Both the position numbers and the translations under genes were made by a program. From assembly GCA_963736425.1 (NCBI GenBank), contig CAVTOX010000025.1:17029-81028 (forward strand): DNA of 64,000 nt. The letters run 5' to 3'. Below the pieces are notes generated by a model that worked only from the letters and a program-made list of their open reading frames with translations, made no database searches and was not told the origin of the DNA. The DNA comes from Prado023 sp963736425 (GTDB lineage: Bacteria; Actinomycetota; Actinomycetes; S36-B12; CAIYMF01). Shown here piece by piece: positions 53,008 through 61,368 of this stretch. How positions within the stretch are numbered: the stretch's first letter is position 1; each line of letters begins with the position of its first letter.

Positions 53008-53528
53008 GTGTGTCGGGCCTGACCTTGGTGGTCCCTCCGGAACGGTTGTGGCGGATCGGCCGTCGTGAGGATCCGTTGCGGTTCGCCCGGATCAGCCAGA
53101 CCGACGCAACCTTGCCGCGGGCCGGGAACAGGTTCGACGTGCCCGGGGGAGGGGTGCTCTACGCGGCCACCACGATCCAGGGCTGCTTCGCTGAGACGTT
53201 GGCCCGGTTCCGCCCGTCGCCGGCCGTGGCCGCGGCGGTGCGGGAGGACCCCGGCTACATGGACCCCGGGGGCATCCCGGCAGCGTGGCGGGAGGACCGC
53301 CGCCTGGTCAGCTTCGCGCTGGCGGCACCGCTTCCCTTCGTCGACATCGATGACACGAGCACACTGCTGGCACTCGGTCCCCAGCTGCACGGGGAGCTGG
53401 CGCCGCTGGGGGTGGACGAACTCGAGCGGGGCTCCGTGTACAGCGCGAACCGACGACTCACCCGGGTACTGGCCTCCTGGATCTACTCCCGCACCGACGA
53501 GGCACCCAGACCTGATGGTCATCGCTGA
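53004..53528 (+). CDS. RES-domain toxin (MbcT/ParT-like)
   Basis: GTG 53004, 174 aa. RLWRIGRREDPLRFARIS (Arg of the RES fold), NRFDVPGGGVLYAATTIQGC, FAETLARFRPS (Tyr, Glu positions) and late SVYSANRRLTRVLASWIYSR with the conserved Ser. RES toxins are NAD+ phosphorylases or ADP-ribosyltransferases that deplete NAD or modify metabolic enzymes. Complete; stop 53526. Confidence 0.88.
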   Translation: MSVSGLTLVVPPERLWRIGRREDPLRFARISQTDATLPRAGNRFDVPGGGVLYAATTIQGCFAETLARFRPSPAVAAAVREDPGYMDPGGIPAAWREDRRLVSFALAAPLPFVDIDDTSTLLALGPQLHGELAPLGVDELERGSVYSANRRLTRVLASWIYSRTDEAPRPDGHR

Positions 53529-53658
53529 CCAGTACGGTCTCACCCCCCACTGAACCGCACCACCCGGCGGGCGTTCATCTCGGCGGCCGCCGCTCCGCTG
53601 GAAAGCGATGTTCTCGGTATTGGTTCCGCCTTTCACCTCCCGCGGTGCCCCGTGCGCG

Positions 53659-54324
53659 TCAGGCGGCGACCGGATCGGGGACCCGGAGCTGGCTGGCCAT
53701 CCTGCGCCGCACCAGGTCGCGTCGGACCAGCACCCCGGCAGCCAGGGCGAGCCCGATGACCGCGGCAAGGATGTGGCCAAGGCCGAAGAACTGTGCCTGG
53801 TCGGTGAACCCCCACGGGTCTTGCAGGCACAACCAGCCGAACGCCAGGACAGCCAGCGTAGCGTTCTGCCAGAGTGTGGGCGGCCGGGCGACCAACAGCA
53901 TCAGCAGCGTGTTCAGGCCATATGAGACCCCGAAGTCCGAGGTTGATCGGATGCCAACGTCGTAGGTGCCGTTGTCCACGCAGTGCTCGATCCAGGCCGC
54001 GACCAGCAAGGTCACCACGATGTTGCTACCCACGTACACGGCGAGTGTGCGCCAGGTACCTAGCCACGCCTCGCACGCCCCGAGGGCCAGCACAGCCAGG
54101 GTGAGGAACAGCCACCGGTAGCTGGCGTCGGTCGCGCTCAGCGACAGAAGCAGCACCTGCACTGGGCGGCTGCCCAGGTTGTCGAGGTTGGTCGAGACGG
54201 ACTGCTCGAAGTGCGCGACCCGCTGCAGTGAGGCCACCGACAGCCACACACCCGTGACGAGCAGCAACACGGCGTAGCCGAGCGTGAAAGGCGCGCGCTT
54301 GATCCACGCCGCGAGTGAGCCCAC
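53659..54324 (-). CDS. Rhomboid-like six-helix membrane protein, 221 aa
   Basis: ATG 54324. First helix FTLGYAVLLLVTGVWLSVAS; extracellular loop VSTNLDNLGSRPVQVLLLSL; YVGSNIVVTLLVAAWIEHCV resembles rhomboid-like proteins with a His but no obvious GxSG serine: SYGLNTLLMLLV is where GxSG would be. Probably a protease-dead relative. Ends near the convergent RES gene. Confidence 0.72.
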   Translation of the reverse strand: MGSLAAWIKRAPFTLGYAVLLLVTGVWLSVASLQRVAHFEQSVSTNLDNLGSRPVQVLLLSLSATDASYRWLFLTLAVLALGACEAWLGTWRTLAVYVGSNIVVTLLVAAWIEHCVDNGTYDVGIRSTSDFGVSYGLNTLLMLLVARPPTLWQNATLAVLAFGWLCLQDPWGFTDQAQFFGLGHILAAVIGLALAAGVLVRRDLVRRRMASQLRVPDPVAA

Positions 54325-54527
54325 GCCCGGACCCTATGCCGTCGCGGGCAGCACCAACGCCCACAGTGCGGGCTCGGGTGGCGGCCCCAGCAACGCCACG
54401 GCCGGCGCCCGCAGCGTGTGGGGTTCGCGTGAGCCGATGGTGCCTGAGGGCAGCGGGATGTGGTGGGACAGCCTGACAACCGGCTGCCGAGACACGCCCG
54501 ACGTAGCCACCCCAGCCGAAGGAACGG

Positions 54528-55034
54528 TTAGAGATCGCAGTTCTTGGCGACCCAGACCGCGACCTCGGCGATGTCCTTGGGTTTCCCTGCCATGCCCTCC
54601 GCCACCGCCTTGGACAGTGCCGCTTCGTCGAATTGCCCGCCGGCGGCGGCCTTGCCGATGTTGTCCATGACGTCGGCGTAGGTGTTGGCGGCCTTCTCGA
54701 TCTCGGCTGGTGCGTACTTGCGCATGTCGGCGGCGGCCGCCTGCATCTGCGCGCCGCCGGTCGCTGGGTCCATGGAGGGGGCGTCGTTGACGGCCTGGAG
54801 TTCCTTGAACGCGCCGCAGAAGTCGGTTGCGGTGCCTCCGGCTACCGGCGCCGAGCTCGGCGTCTCGCTCGGTGGCGAGGTCTCAGAGGCCGAAGGCGAG
54901 GGCGTCCCCATGGTCGACGAGTCGGCCGAGGCGTTCGTCGGCGCCCCAGTCGATGTCGCCGTGCTCGCTGTTGATGAGCAACCGGCCAACGTGACCAGGA
55001 GCATGAGTGTCAGCGGTGCGATGCGGCGCTTCAT
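54528..55034 (-). CDS. Lipoprotein, 168 aa
   Basis: ATG 55034 with GGAGAGGG. Lipobox LMLLVTLAGCSSTAST, then Ser/Thr/Pro-rich linker, then helical domain FCGAFKELQAVNDAPSMDP, ADMRKYAPAEIEKAANTYAD and AVWVAKNCDL. Two cysteines (FCGAF, NCDL) may form a disulfide. A common but uncharacterised actinobacterial surface lipoprotein layout. Confidence 0.8.
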   Translation of the reverse strand: MKRRIAPLTLMLLVTLAGCSSTASTATSTGAPTNASADSSTMGTPSPSASETSPPSETPSSAPVAGGTATDFCGAFKELQAVNDAPSMDPATGGAQMQAAAADMRKYAPAEIEKAANTYADVMDNIGKAAAGGQFDEAALSKAVAEGMAGKPKDIAEVAVWVAKNCDL

Positions 55035-55214
55035 CGTGCCCTCTCCGCACACGCGGAGAAACGGTGTAGCCATGGGCTGTTGCTCCCTAGTCTCGCGTGG
55101 TCGCAAGATATGGGCAGCCTGCTCTTACCCGTTGCGCCTGTCAAGGTCTCCGGCCCCGTGAGACATCGGCGGAGACGGACGCGTTCCGGCAGTGGCTCGC
55201 GCCTCAGAGCGCGA

Positions 55215-55793
55215 TCACAGCTTGCTGACGACGGTCTGGCCGAAGGCGACGACCTCGGCCTTGACGGCAGCATCGTCGCCGGGGAACACACCGGAGATCA
55301 CGAGGGCCTGACCGCCGAGGTCGATGTGCAGCTGGCTGCCCTGCGCGTAGTACCAGGCCTCCGTGCCGAGGCCGTCGATCTTCTCGATGTCGGGAAAAAC
55401 CACCTTCGTGTGGTCGTAACCCTCGTAGTCGCCGGCGAACTCGATCGACACCTGGGTGAGGATGCCACTGTCGCCCGTCTTGGTCTGTCCGGTGATCTCA
55501 TAGTCGCACCCGCCGTTGGCCGGGTTGACGACCCCTGGCGCCACGGTGCCCCCGAACGCGGCGGCCACGTCATCGGTGGTCACGATCAAGCACGGATCGC
55601 TCGATGTCGGTGCTGCCGCATCGGCGCTCTGTGACGGCGCACCAGCACCAGCCGTGGCCGTCGTCGCGATGCTCGCCGTGGGGCTCGTCGTGGTCGCGCT
55701 GTCGGAGCAACCGAACAGGACCAGCGTGCACGCGACAACGGCGACGCCTCAGCTGCCGAACTTGCGGACAAGAGCGTTAGCGGTATCGATCAT
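55215..55793 (-). pseudogene. DUF3558-like lipoprotein interrupted by TGA in the signal region
   Basis: ATG 55793 opens MIDTANALVRKFGS, then an in-frame TGA (55750-55748), then GVAVVACTLVLFGCSDSATT, a lipobox, followed by Ser/Ala linker and the domain PCLIVTTDDVAAAFGGTVAP, FPDIEKIDGLGTEAWYYAQ, QALVISGVF, ending TVVSKL. With the TGA sensed as any residue the protein would be about 192 aa. No other start codon lies between TGA and the lipobox, except TTG 55589 too late to export. Either a nonsense mutation or a base error. DUF3558 assignment is by layout. Confidence 0.55.
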
Positions 55794-55987
55794 GGCGCCG
55801 ACAGTACGCCTCGGCGGATTCACGGCGCCAACATCGCGACGGGCAGTGAGAAGGCCGCTGATTCCCAGTGCTGCTGTGCTCCGGGGGCCCTGCCCCTGCT
55901 CGGCGGCGAGTGGTGGCTGATCCGACTGACCCACCGCGCGCTCGCACGCGCCGCTTGACCCCAGGGTCCCCCTGCGGCCAGGCGTGC

Positions 55988-56009
55988 GGGCGCGGTATGG
56001 AGTTCACGG
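55988..56009 (+). repeat. Dispersed repeat, half copy F
   Basis: GGGCGCGGTATGGAGTTCAC matches the repeat start exactly, then diverges at once (GGCCGAAACGCTG). The sharp end after 20 bases suggests truncation or a breakpoint. Downstream, on the opposite strand, a 50-codon open frame (SHAQIIGGQNLLTKATHSVS) reads toward it and may be a cut-off gene. Confidence 0.5.
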
Positions 56010-56284
56010 CCGAAACGCTGTGGGTCGCCTTCGTGAGCAGGTTCTGCCCGCCAATGATCTGGGCGTGGCTGACTTCGTTGAGCAGCCGCCCGGACCGGCT
56101 TGTCAGTGCCCCGAACTCACCCGCCACGCCGGGAACCGGGTGGAACCTGGACGAGGACGCATCGCTCACGAACGCGACAGTAGCGAACCCGCCGTCGCCG
56201 CGGCCCGAGGGCCCGGCCAGGGTTCACTGGTCACCAGGACAGGGCGTCGGCGGCGCTGGTGAGGGCGTTGAAGGCGGTGTCGAG

Positions 56285-56806
56285 TCATTGTTGGCGGCGG
56301 CGGTTGGTCTCATGGTTGGCCTCGGCCGCCACGCCACCGATCAACTCGTCGAGATCGGCGGCGGTGGCGGTCAGGACGATGCGGTCGCCGTGCGCGCGGA
56401 TGCTGAACACGATGCGTTCACAGTCCGGGTCGAGCAGGCGCAGATCACGCAACGCGGCCGCGACCTGGTCTGGGATCACGATCTCGGCGGCGGCCGGGGC
56501 GACGGTGAGGCCTCGGCGGCGCAGATCGAACGGGGAGTCCTCCCAGTTGCTGATCACACCCTCGTCGCCGCAGGCGCTGCACTGCCAACGGATCGGCCCA
56601 TGAGGGGGACGGGCCACGATCACCCGGCCCGGGCAGGCCCGCCGGGCCGGACGTCGTTGGCACGGCAGCGCCGTCTCCCACGCGGCCCCGGCGTCACCGG
56701 CGGTCGCCGCCCGCACGATGTTTCCCAACTGCTCAGCCAGTCGCCGGGCCGGGCCAGGGACGTCGTCGGGCAGGTCCAGGAAGTGGTGGAGATCGGCGAC
56801 CAGCAT
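56285..56806 (-). CDS. Zn-ribbon protein of unknown function, 173 aa
   Basis: ATG 56806. N-terminal helix MLVADLHHFLDLPDDVPGPA, central CQRRPARRACPGRVIV and WQCSACGDEGVISNWEDSPF with four cysteines making a zinc ribbon, then ALRDLRLLDPDCERIVFSIR and a C-terminal helix. Family not named. It lies downstream of the truncated NTase and XRE gene, same strand. Confidence 0.68.
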   Translation of the reverse strand: MLVADLHHFLDLPDDVPGPARRLAEQLGNIVRAATAGDAGAAWETALPCQRRPARRACPGRVIVARPPHGPIRWQCSACGDEGVISNWEDSPFDLRRRGLTVAPAAAEIVIPDQVAAALRDLRLLDPDCERIVFSIRAHGDRIVLTATAADLDELIGGVAAEANHETNRRRQQ

Positions 56807-56829
56807 CCCGGCACTGTATCGGCCCTCGG

Positions 56830-56921
56830 GCAACGGCTTGGGCGGCGCGGAACCCTGCGGATTCCGGCAGCGCGAGGAGGAACTGCGCGACCTGCACCTG
56901 GAAGTTGGTCAGCCCGGACAT
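56830..56921 (-). pseudogene. N-terminal remnant of a nucleotidyltransferase (AbiEii-like) toxin
   Basis: ATG 56921, within the end of the XRE gene, gives GLTNFQVQVAQFLLALPESA-GF, the exact opening expected of NTase toxins paired with this XRE class, where LAGGAALxAQGL should follow. Instead it degenerates (RAAQAVARGPIQC). About 25 residues remain; the rest, some 200 codons, has been deleted. Confidence 0.45.
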
Positions 56922-57421
56922 GGTTCGCCCGTCGTGGACTCGATGAGCGCGGCCCACGCCCGGCGCACGGCCGGCGGCAGGACCAGCTCGGGCCACAGAT
57001 CGACCAGGAGCACCCCATCGACCACGGCGGTGATCTGCTCGGGGTTGCCCTCCCGGAGCACGATCTCGTAGGCGCGGGCACGATCACGCCGGTCGCGAAG
57101 GTCGAACACCCTGCCTGGATGCGACCAGTTCAAGTCCACCGGCAGCGCGACCCGGCGCAGCGCATCGGCCGCCGAGAGTCGCGGCAGCGTTGACGGGACC
57201 CACGCGACCCGGCCCCGTCCGACGTCCACCGCCGTCCACTGCACTCTGGGCTGGGCCTCGAGCACCTGCCCTACCGCGGCTAGAAGCCGCTCAACTGTCT
57301 CCAGGGTGGGGGACTTGCGCCCATGCTCGTACGCGGACAGCGTCGGGCGGGACGTCCCGGCGACCCGGGCCCACTCCGTCTGGGACAGGCCGGCGACTCG
57401 GCGGACCTCAGCCAGCTGCAT
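56909..57421 (-). CDS. XRE-family antitoxin-like regulator, 170 aa
   Basis: ATG 57421. HTH: QLAEVRRVAGLSQTEWARVA, GTSRPTLSAYEHGRKSPTLE. The C-terminal domain (DLNWSHPGRVFDLRDRRDRA, REGNPEQITAVVDGVLLVDL, LWPELVLPPAVRRAWAALIE) is that of regulators normally followed by an overlapping NTase toxin, of which only a stub is left. A palindrome AGATA-C-TATCT lies upstream. Confidence 0.85.
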   Translation of the reverse strand: MQLAEVRRVAGLSQTEWARVAGTSRPTLSAYEHGRKSPTLETVERLLAAVGQVLEAQPRVQWTAVDVGRGRVAWVPSTLPRLSAADALRRVALPVDLNWSHPGRVFDLRDRRDRARAYEIVLREGNPEQITAVVDGVLLVDLWPELVLPPAVRRAWAALIESTTGEPCPG

Positions 57422-57455
57422 GACGACCCTCCCACCACCCGTGGTGTATCCGATC

Positions 57456-57466
57456 AGATACTATCT
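57456..57466. promoter_or_regulatory. XRE operator candidate
   Basis: AGATACTATCT is a perfect 5-1-5 palindrome 35 bp before ATG 57421, placed for autoregulation. On the minus strand it overlaps a possible -10 element. Confidence 0.4.
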
Positions 57467-57595
57467 TAGGGTCGCCCACGGTCCTGCGGGAACCGGCAAC
57501 GTGCGACGAAGGCTGCGTACCCTCGGACTCCCCGACGAAGCTGTGGGACCCGCGAGCCGCGCGTCGGCTCAGCGTGACACTCGTTTGATGAGTGA

Positions 57596-57601
57596 TATAG
57601 T
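57596..57601 (+). promoter_or_regulatory. -10 element for leaderless HTH-NTase gene
   Basis: TATAGT is a near-perfect actinobacterial -10, seven bases before ATG 57609; a CACTC-7-GAGTG dyad lies just upstream at 57577-57593 and could be an operator. Confidence 0.45.
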
Positions 57602-57608
57602 GCGCGAT

Positions 57609-58211
57609 ATGAGAACTGAGGCGCCGGCGCTGGTTCCGATCTTCCGGTCGGCTCTGCAGGCGCGCCTGCTGCTGCAGGTGCTGACCAGCGACGGGGGAGT
57701 CACGGCTGCCGAGCTGGCGCGGCAACTCGACGCACCTGAGGCGACCGTGTCGCGGGAGAGCCGGCGGCTGCTGGATGCCGGCCTGTTGCGTGGCGAACGT
57801 GTCGGACGGGCGATCGTGCTGCACTCAGCGGACGACAACCCCGCAACAGCACCGTTGCGTCAGCTGCTGGTCGTGACCTACGGGCCGGCCCGGTTGTTGG
57901 AGCAGGCGCTGGCCGGTGTGCCCGAGATCGAGGCGGCGTATGTGTACGGGTCGTGGGCGGCCCGGTTCCGCGGTGAGCCCGGCAAGGCGCCCGGTGACGT
58001 CGACGTGCTGATCGTCGGCCAGCCCAAGCGCGGTGCGGTGGACACAGCCATGGGTGGACTTGAGAGCCAGCTCGGCCGGGAGGTGAACGTCACCTACCTG
58101 ACCCCGCAGCGGTGGGCCGACACGAGTGACCCGTTCGTGGCCACGGTTCGCTCACGCCCGCTGGTGGCACTGAATCTCGGTCAGGTGCGGGCCGGAATGA
58201 TGGCCTCATGA
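57609..58211 (+). CDS. HTH-MNT fusion: winged helix plus minimal nucleotidyltransferase
   Basis: ATG 57609 preferred over ATG 57588 because of the -10 spacing and because the family begins (M)RTEAPALVPIFRS. Winged helix: GGVTAAELARQLDAPEATVS, RESRRLLDAGLLRGERVG. MNT core: AAYVYGSWAARFRGEPGKAP, GDVDVLIVG (GS...DxD). The stop overlaps the HEPN gene start (ATGA). In MntA-HepT systems the NTase AMPylates and neutralises the HEPN RNase; the HTH fusion would add self-regulation. 200 aa, intact. Confidence 0.85.
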   Translation: MRTEAPALVPIFRSALQARLLLQVLTSDGGVTAAELARQLDAPEATVSRESRRLLDAGLLRGERVGRAIVLHSADDNPATAPLRQLLVVTYGPARLLEQALAGVPEIEAAYVYGSWAARFRGEPGKAPGDVDVLIVGQPKRGAVDTAMGGLESQLGREVNVTYLTPQRWADTSDPFVATVRSRPLVALNLGQVRAGMMAS

Positions 58212-58597
58212 TTCTCTGGGGCCAGGGTCGCGCGACCGTCGACCAGATGCTGGCTGACGGGCGACTGGAGCGCGTGCCTGCCAACCCCGTGGCCGCGCAG
58301 GGCCTGATCGACAAGGCCCAGACCCACCTGGGATCCGCGGCCGTCCTGGCCGGCACCGACGTCGAGCTCGCCTACGACGCGCTGCACGCAGCCAATCGCA
58401 AGGCGCTCACCGCGGTGCTCCTCGCCCAGGGGCTGCGCCCAACCCGGGTCGCGGGACACGTCGGTGTCTACGAAGCTGTGCGCGCCCAACTCGACCCACC
58501 CTTGGGTTCCACCCTGGCTCCCTACTCGCGGATCCGGCGCGCCCGAAACGCGGGTGACTACCTCGACGCGCTGCCAGCCAGCCCAGACGACGTCTGA
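58208..58597 (+). CDS. HEPN-domain protein, truncated by TGA
   Basis: ATG 58208, 129 aa. ELAYDALHAANRKALTAVLL is the first HEPN helix pair and LRPTRVAGHVGVYEAVRAQL has an R-x6-H arrangement like the HEPN RNase motif. After TGA 58595 the same frame continues ADLPLCQAIVDAARKVLGQM, PPY and stops at 58668, completing the usual four-helix bundle. Nonsense mutation, sequencing error or true short form. Confidence 0.8.
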   Translation: MILWGQGRATVDQMLADGRLERVPANPVAAQGLIDKAQTHLGSAAVLAGTDVELAYDALHAANRKALTAVLLAQGLRPTRVAGHVGVYEAVRAQLDPPLGSTLAPYSRIRRARNAGDYLDALPASPDDV

Positions 58598-58752
58598 GCC
58601 GACCTCCCGCTCTGCCAGGCCATCGTGGACGCCGCACGCAAGGTCCTCGGCCAGATGCCACCGTACTGATTCCAGGCGAGATCGCTGGGTGGTACGCGTG
58701 GAAAGGACCACCCGAATACGCGGCCCCGCCACTGCTTTGAGCGCCGGGCGCC

Positions 58753-58857
58753 GGGCGCGATATGGAGTGCATCGCCAAGGCGGGGGCGAGAACATCGATG
58801 GGCTGGGCGATCCCGGGAACGACAACGTTGGGCTGTAGCCCAGTTTGTAGCCCAAAC
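58753..58857 (+). repeat. Dispersed ~100-bp repeat, copy E
   Basis: GGGCGCGATATGGAGTGCAT, GGCTGGGCGATCCCGGGAA, then ACGTTGGGCTGTAGCCCA and GTTTGTAGCCCAAAC. The ATCGCC...GGCGAT pair across the body and GGGCTGTAGCCC at the end can each form stems. Confidence 0.78.
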
Positions 58858-58924
58858 AGGTACCCGCACCCCGCGTGAGCGGCAGTGGAGGTGGTGATGG
58901 CCCACTGGGGTGGGGCAGCTCAGT

Positions 58925-60184
58925 CTAGGTGCGCTGCAGCAGGTGGGTGACGGTGTGGCGGACGTTGGTCAGTGCCTGCTGCCCGAAGGTAAGGAGCATG
59001 TGCTGTTGGAGGCTGCGGATCGAGTAGTCGGGGTCGAAGTCCTGGCCGTTGGCGAGGCGCTGGAACTGGGCGACGTACCAGAGCAACTCGTTCATGCCGT
59101 CCGCCGTTGGCGGGCCGGTCAGCTCGATTCGGTCGACGGTGCCTGAGAGGAGGCCGTGGCAGACATCGGGTTGCTCGACTAGGGGCCGCGCCAGACCGAC
59201 CGCATCGACGATCCCGTCGCGGATCAGGGCTTCCATGACGGCCCGGGACCGCAGCCCCCCGGTGAGCGCCAACGGGGTGCCGGTCACCTGGCGCAGGCGG
59301 GGGGCGAACCCGGCGAAGTAGGCGTCCTTCGACGTCCCGGGCTCGTCGGGGCGCACCCCGAAGCAGCCGGAGGCAGACTCGGAGGTGCCCCCGGAGATCT
59401 CCACCAGATCGACCCCTTCGGAGTCGAGCAGGCCGACCACGTGGGCGGAGTCCTCGACGTCGAAGCCGCCGGGCTGGAAGTCGCTGGCGTTGATCTTCAC
59501 CAACACAGCGAACCCGGGGTCGACCTGTGATCGGATGCGGCGCACGATCTCCAGCAGGAACCGGGACCGGTTGGCCAGACTCCCGCCCCACTGGTCGGTG
59601 CGCAGGTTGGTGGTCGGGGACAGGAACTGCCCGATCAGGTAGCCGTGGGCGGCGTGGATCTCGACGCCGTCGAAGCCGGCCTGTTCCAGCATCCCGGCGG
59701 CGGTGGCGAACCGGTCGATCAGGTCGGTGATCTGGGCGCTGGTCAGGGCTTGGGAGGAGCCGAAGATGCGGCTGCCCCGTACCGCGGGCAGGGCGCTGGG
59801 TGCCCGGGGGTGCCGGGCGTCCAGGACGGTGGCCACTCGACCCTGGTGCACCAGTTGGCCGATGAGTCGTACGTCGCGCCGGTGCACGGCCGAGGCCCAG
59901 TCGGCCAGCGCTTGGGTGTCGGTCTCTGCGTCGAGGCTGACCAGGGATGCGTAGCCAGTCCCTCGGTGGATGTTGATCATCCCGGTGATCAGGGTCCCGG
60001 CACCGCCGTCGGCCCAGCGTTCGTAGAGCCGGATCAGGGCGGGCGTCACGTCCGAGGTGGTGGGGTTGGCCAAGCCTTCACCCATGGCGGCCTTCATGAT
60101 CCGGTTCGGCAGGATCAGCCCGCACGGCAGCGTCAGAGGTTGTGCCAACACAGCGGTCCCGGTGCCCGGGCTGGTCATCGTCAT
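58925..60184 (-). CDS. NADH:flavin oxidoreductase / Old Yellow Enzyme family, 419 aa
   Basis: ATG 60184 (alternative 60178). FMN-barrel motifs in order: GLILPNRIMKAAMGEGLANP, GQLVHQGRVATV, GFDGVEIHAAHGYLIGQFLS, PTTNLRTDQWGGSLANRSRF, VDLVEISGGTSE, GGLRSRAVMEALIRDGIVDA, VGLARPLV. Catalytic His pair in EIHAAHGY. No Fe-S domain. Likely reduces activated double bonds or xenobiotics. Divergent SDR across about 270 bp. Confidence 0.92.
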   Translation of the reverse strand: MTMTSPGTGTAVLAQPLTLPCGLILPNRIMKAAMGEGLANPTTSDVTPALIRLYERWADGGAGTLITGMINIHRGTGYASLVSLDAETDTQALADWASAVHRRDVRLIGQLVHQGRVATVLDARHPRAPSALPAVRGSRIFGSSQALTSAQITDLIDRFATAAGMLEQAGFDGVEIHAAHGYLIGQFLSPTTNLRTDQWGGSLANRSRFLLEIVRRIRSQVDPGFAVLVKINASDFQPGGFDVEDSAHVVGLLDSEGVDLVEISGGTSESASGCFGVRPDEPGTSKDAYFAGFAPRLRQVTGTPLALTGGLRSRAVMEALIRDGIVDAVGLARPLVEQPDVCHGLLSGTVDRIELTGPPTADGMNELLWYVAQFQRLANGQDFDPDYSIRSLQQHMLLTFGQQALTNVRHTVTHLLQRT

Positions 60185-60451
60185 GGTCGACCCACCTCCA
60201 TGGTGGCCTGTCGTGGCCGCGCGCAGCGGCTACCGGCCCCCACCCCTGTCTACCGCCACACGGGGTCGAACCCCAGAGCCCAACGTCCCCTCAAGCCCCG
60301 CGGCACGGAGGTGTGGGCACAGCTCGCGCACTAGCCCGTGGGGGTGCCGATCGGCCCTGTCCGCTCGGGGTCCTCGCGCGTGGCGTGATGGGTGGCCGCG
60401 GCCCGGGATCTCCGGTCCTGCGCTGCCAGCGGCCGATGAGGAGGTGGGACC

Positions 60452-61368
60452 ATGGAGCAGGTCGCCATCGTCACCGGGGGCGCGTCCGGCATCGGACTGG
60501 CCCTGAGCACGGCATTGGTACAGCGGGGCTGGCACGTGGTGCTGGCCGACCTCCAGGACGTGGCTGCCAAGGAGCACGCCCACCGACTCACAACCGTGGC
60601 CCGGGCTCGGCCGTCGGGGTGCGTGTCGACGTCCGCGACGCCGACGCCGTCACCCGACTGGTCGGGTCGAGCCCACGCTGAGCGCGGCCGGCTGGACCTG
60701 ATGGTCAACTACGCCGGCATTGGCCTCGACCCCGTGGAACCTGAGGAACTGGAACTGGTGCACTGGGATCGGATCAGCGACACCAACCTGCGCGCGGTGA
60801 TCCACGGCTGCCAAGCCGCCTACCCGCTGATGCTGCGGCAGGGACACGTCCATTTCCGCAACGTCGCATCGGTCGCGGGTTTGATCCCCAGCCCGGGACA
60901 GATGGCCCCCTACGCGACCACCAAGTTCGGTGTGGTCGGGCTCAGCCGTGCCCTGCGCGCCGCGGGTGCTGACCACGGGATCCGGGTCACCGCTCTGCCT
61001 GGGTTCATCGACACCCCGCTGCTGGACGGCGCCTGGCCCGAGGGCCTGCCCATCCCTCCTCGGTCGCCGCGTCACCCACCCCTCGCGAAACCCTCGTCCA
61101 GGCGGGCGTGCAGATCTACCCGGCCGATCGCCTGGCCGAGGACACCCGGCGGGGTTTGGAGCGGAACAAGGCCGTCCTGGTGATCCCCAGCGAGTGGCAC
61201 AGTACTTGGCTGCTGTTCCGTCTCGTCCCCCGGCTCGTCGAGGGCAAGGTGGTCGCGATGACCCGGCGCCGGGCGCAAGTCGGTCGGACAACCCGCGCCC
61301 TCACGCGGTACGAAGCAATCGGCGTAGGCAGCCACCCTGGATCGTACGGAGGGGCTACACCGGGGTGA
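60452..61368 (+). pseudogene. SDR oxidoreductase with three frame breaks
   Basis: ATG 60452 after GAGGAGG. VAIVTGGASGIGLALSTALV cofactor loop, then shift at about 60600 into VGVRVDVRDADAVTRLVG, back at about 60685 to RGRLDLMVNYAGIGLDPVEP. Catalytic NVASVAGLI and YATTKFGVVGLSRAL. At about 61045 it shifts again to VQIYPADRLAEDTRRGLERN, KAVLVIPSEWHSTWLLFRL. Assembled length about 300 aa, like other SDRs with a C-terminal membrane-associated extension. Two close compensating shifts suggest base-calling errors. Confidence 0.7.

Noticed and set aside
55748..58597. TGA recoded as Trp or selenocysteine
   Set aside because: Most intact genes in the window end in TGA and no SECIS-like hairpin follows; mutation or base error is simpler.
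22479..58857. Repeat family as genes for a conserved micropeptide starting MES/MEF at the shared ATG
   Set aside because: Four copies share a 14-codon frame up to WAIPG, but stops and frames differ afterwards and copy A shifts; constant spacing is better explained by DNA or RNA structure.
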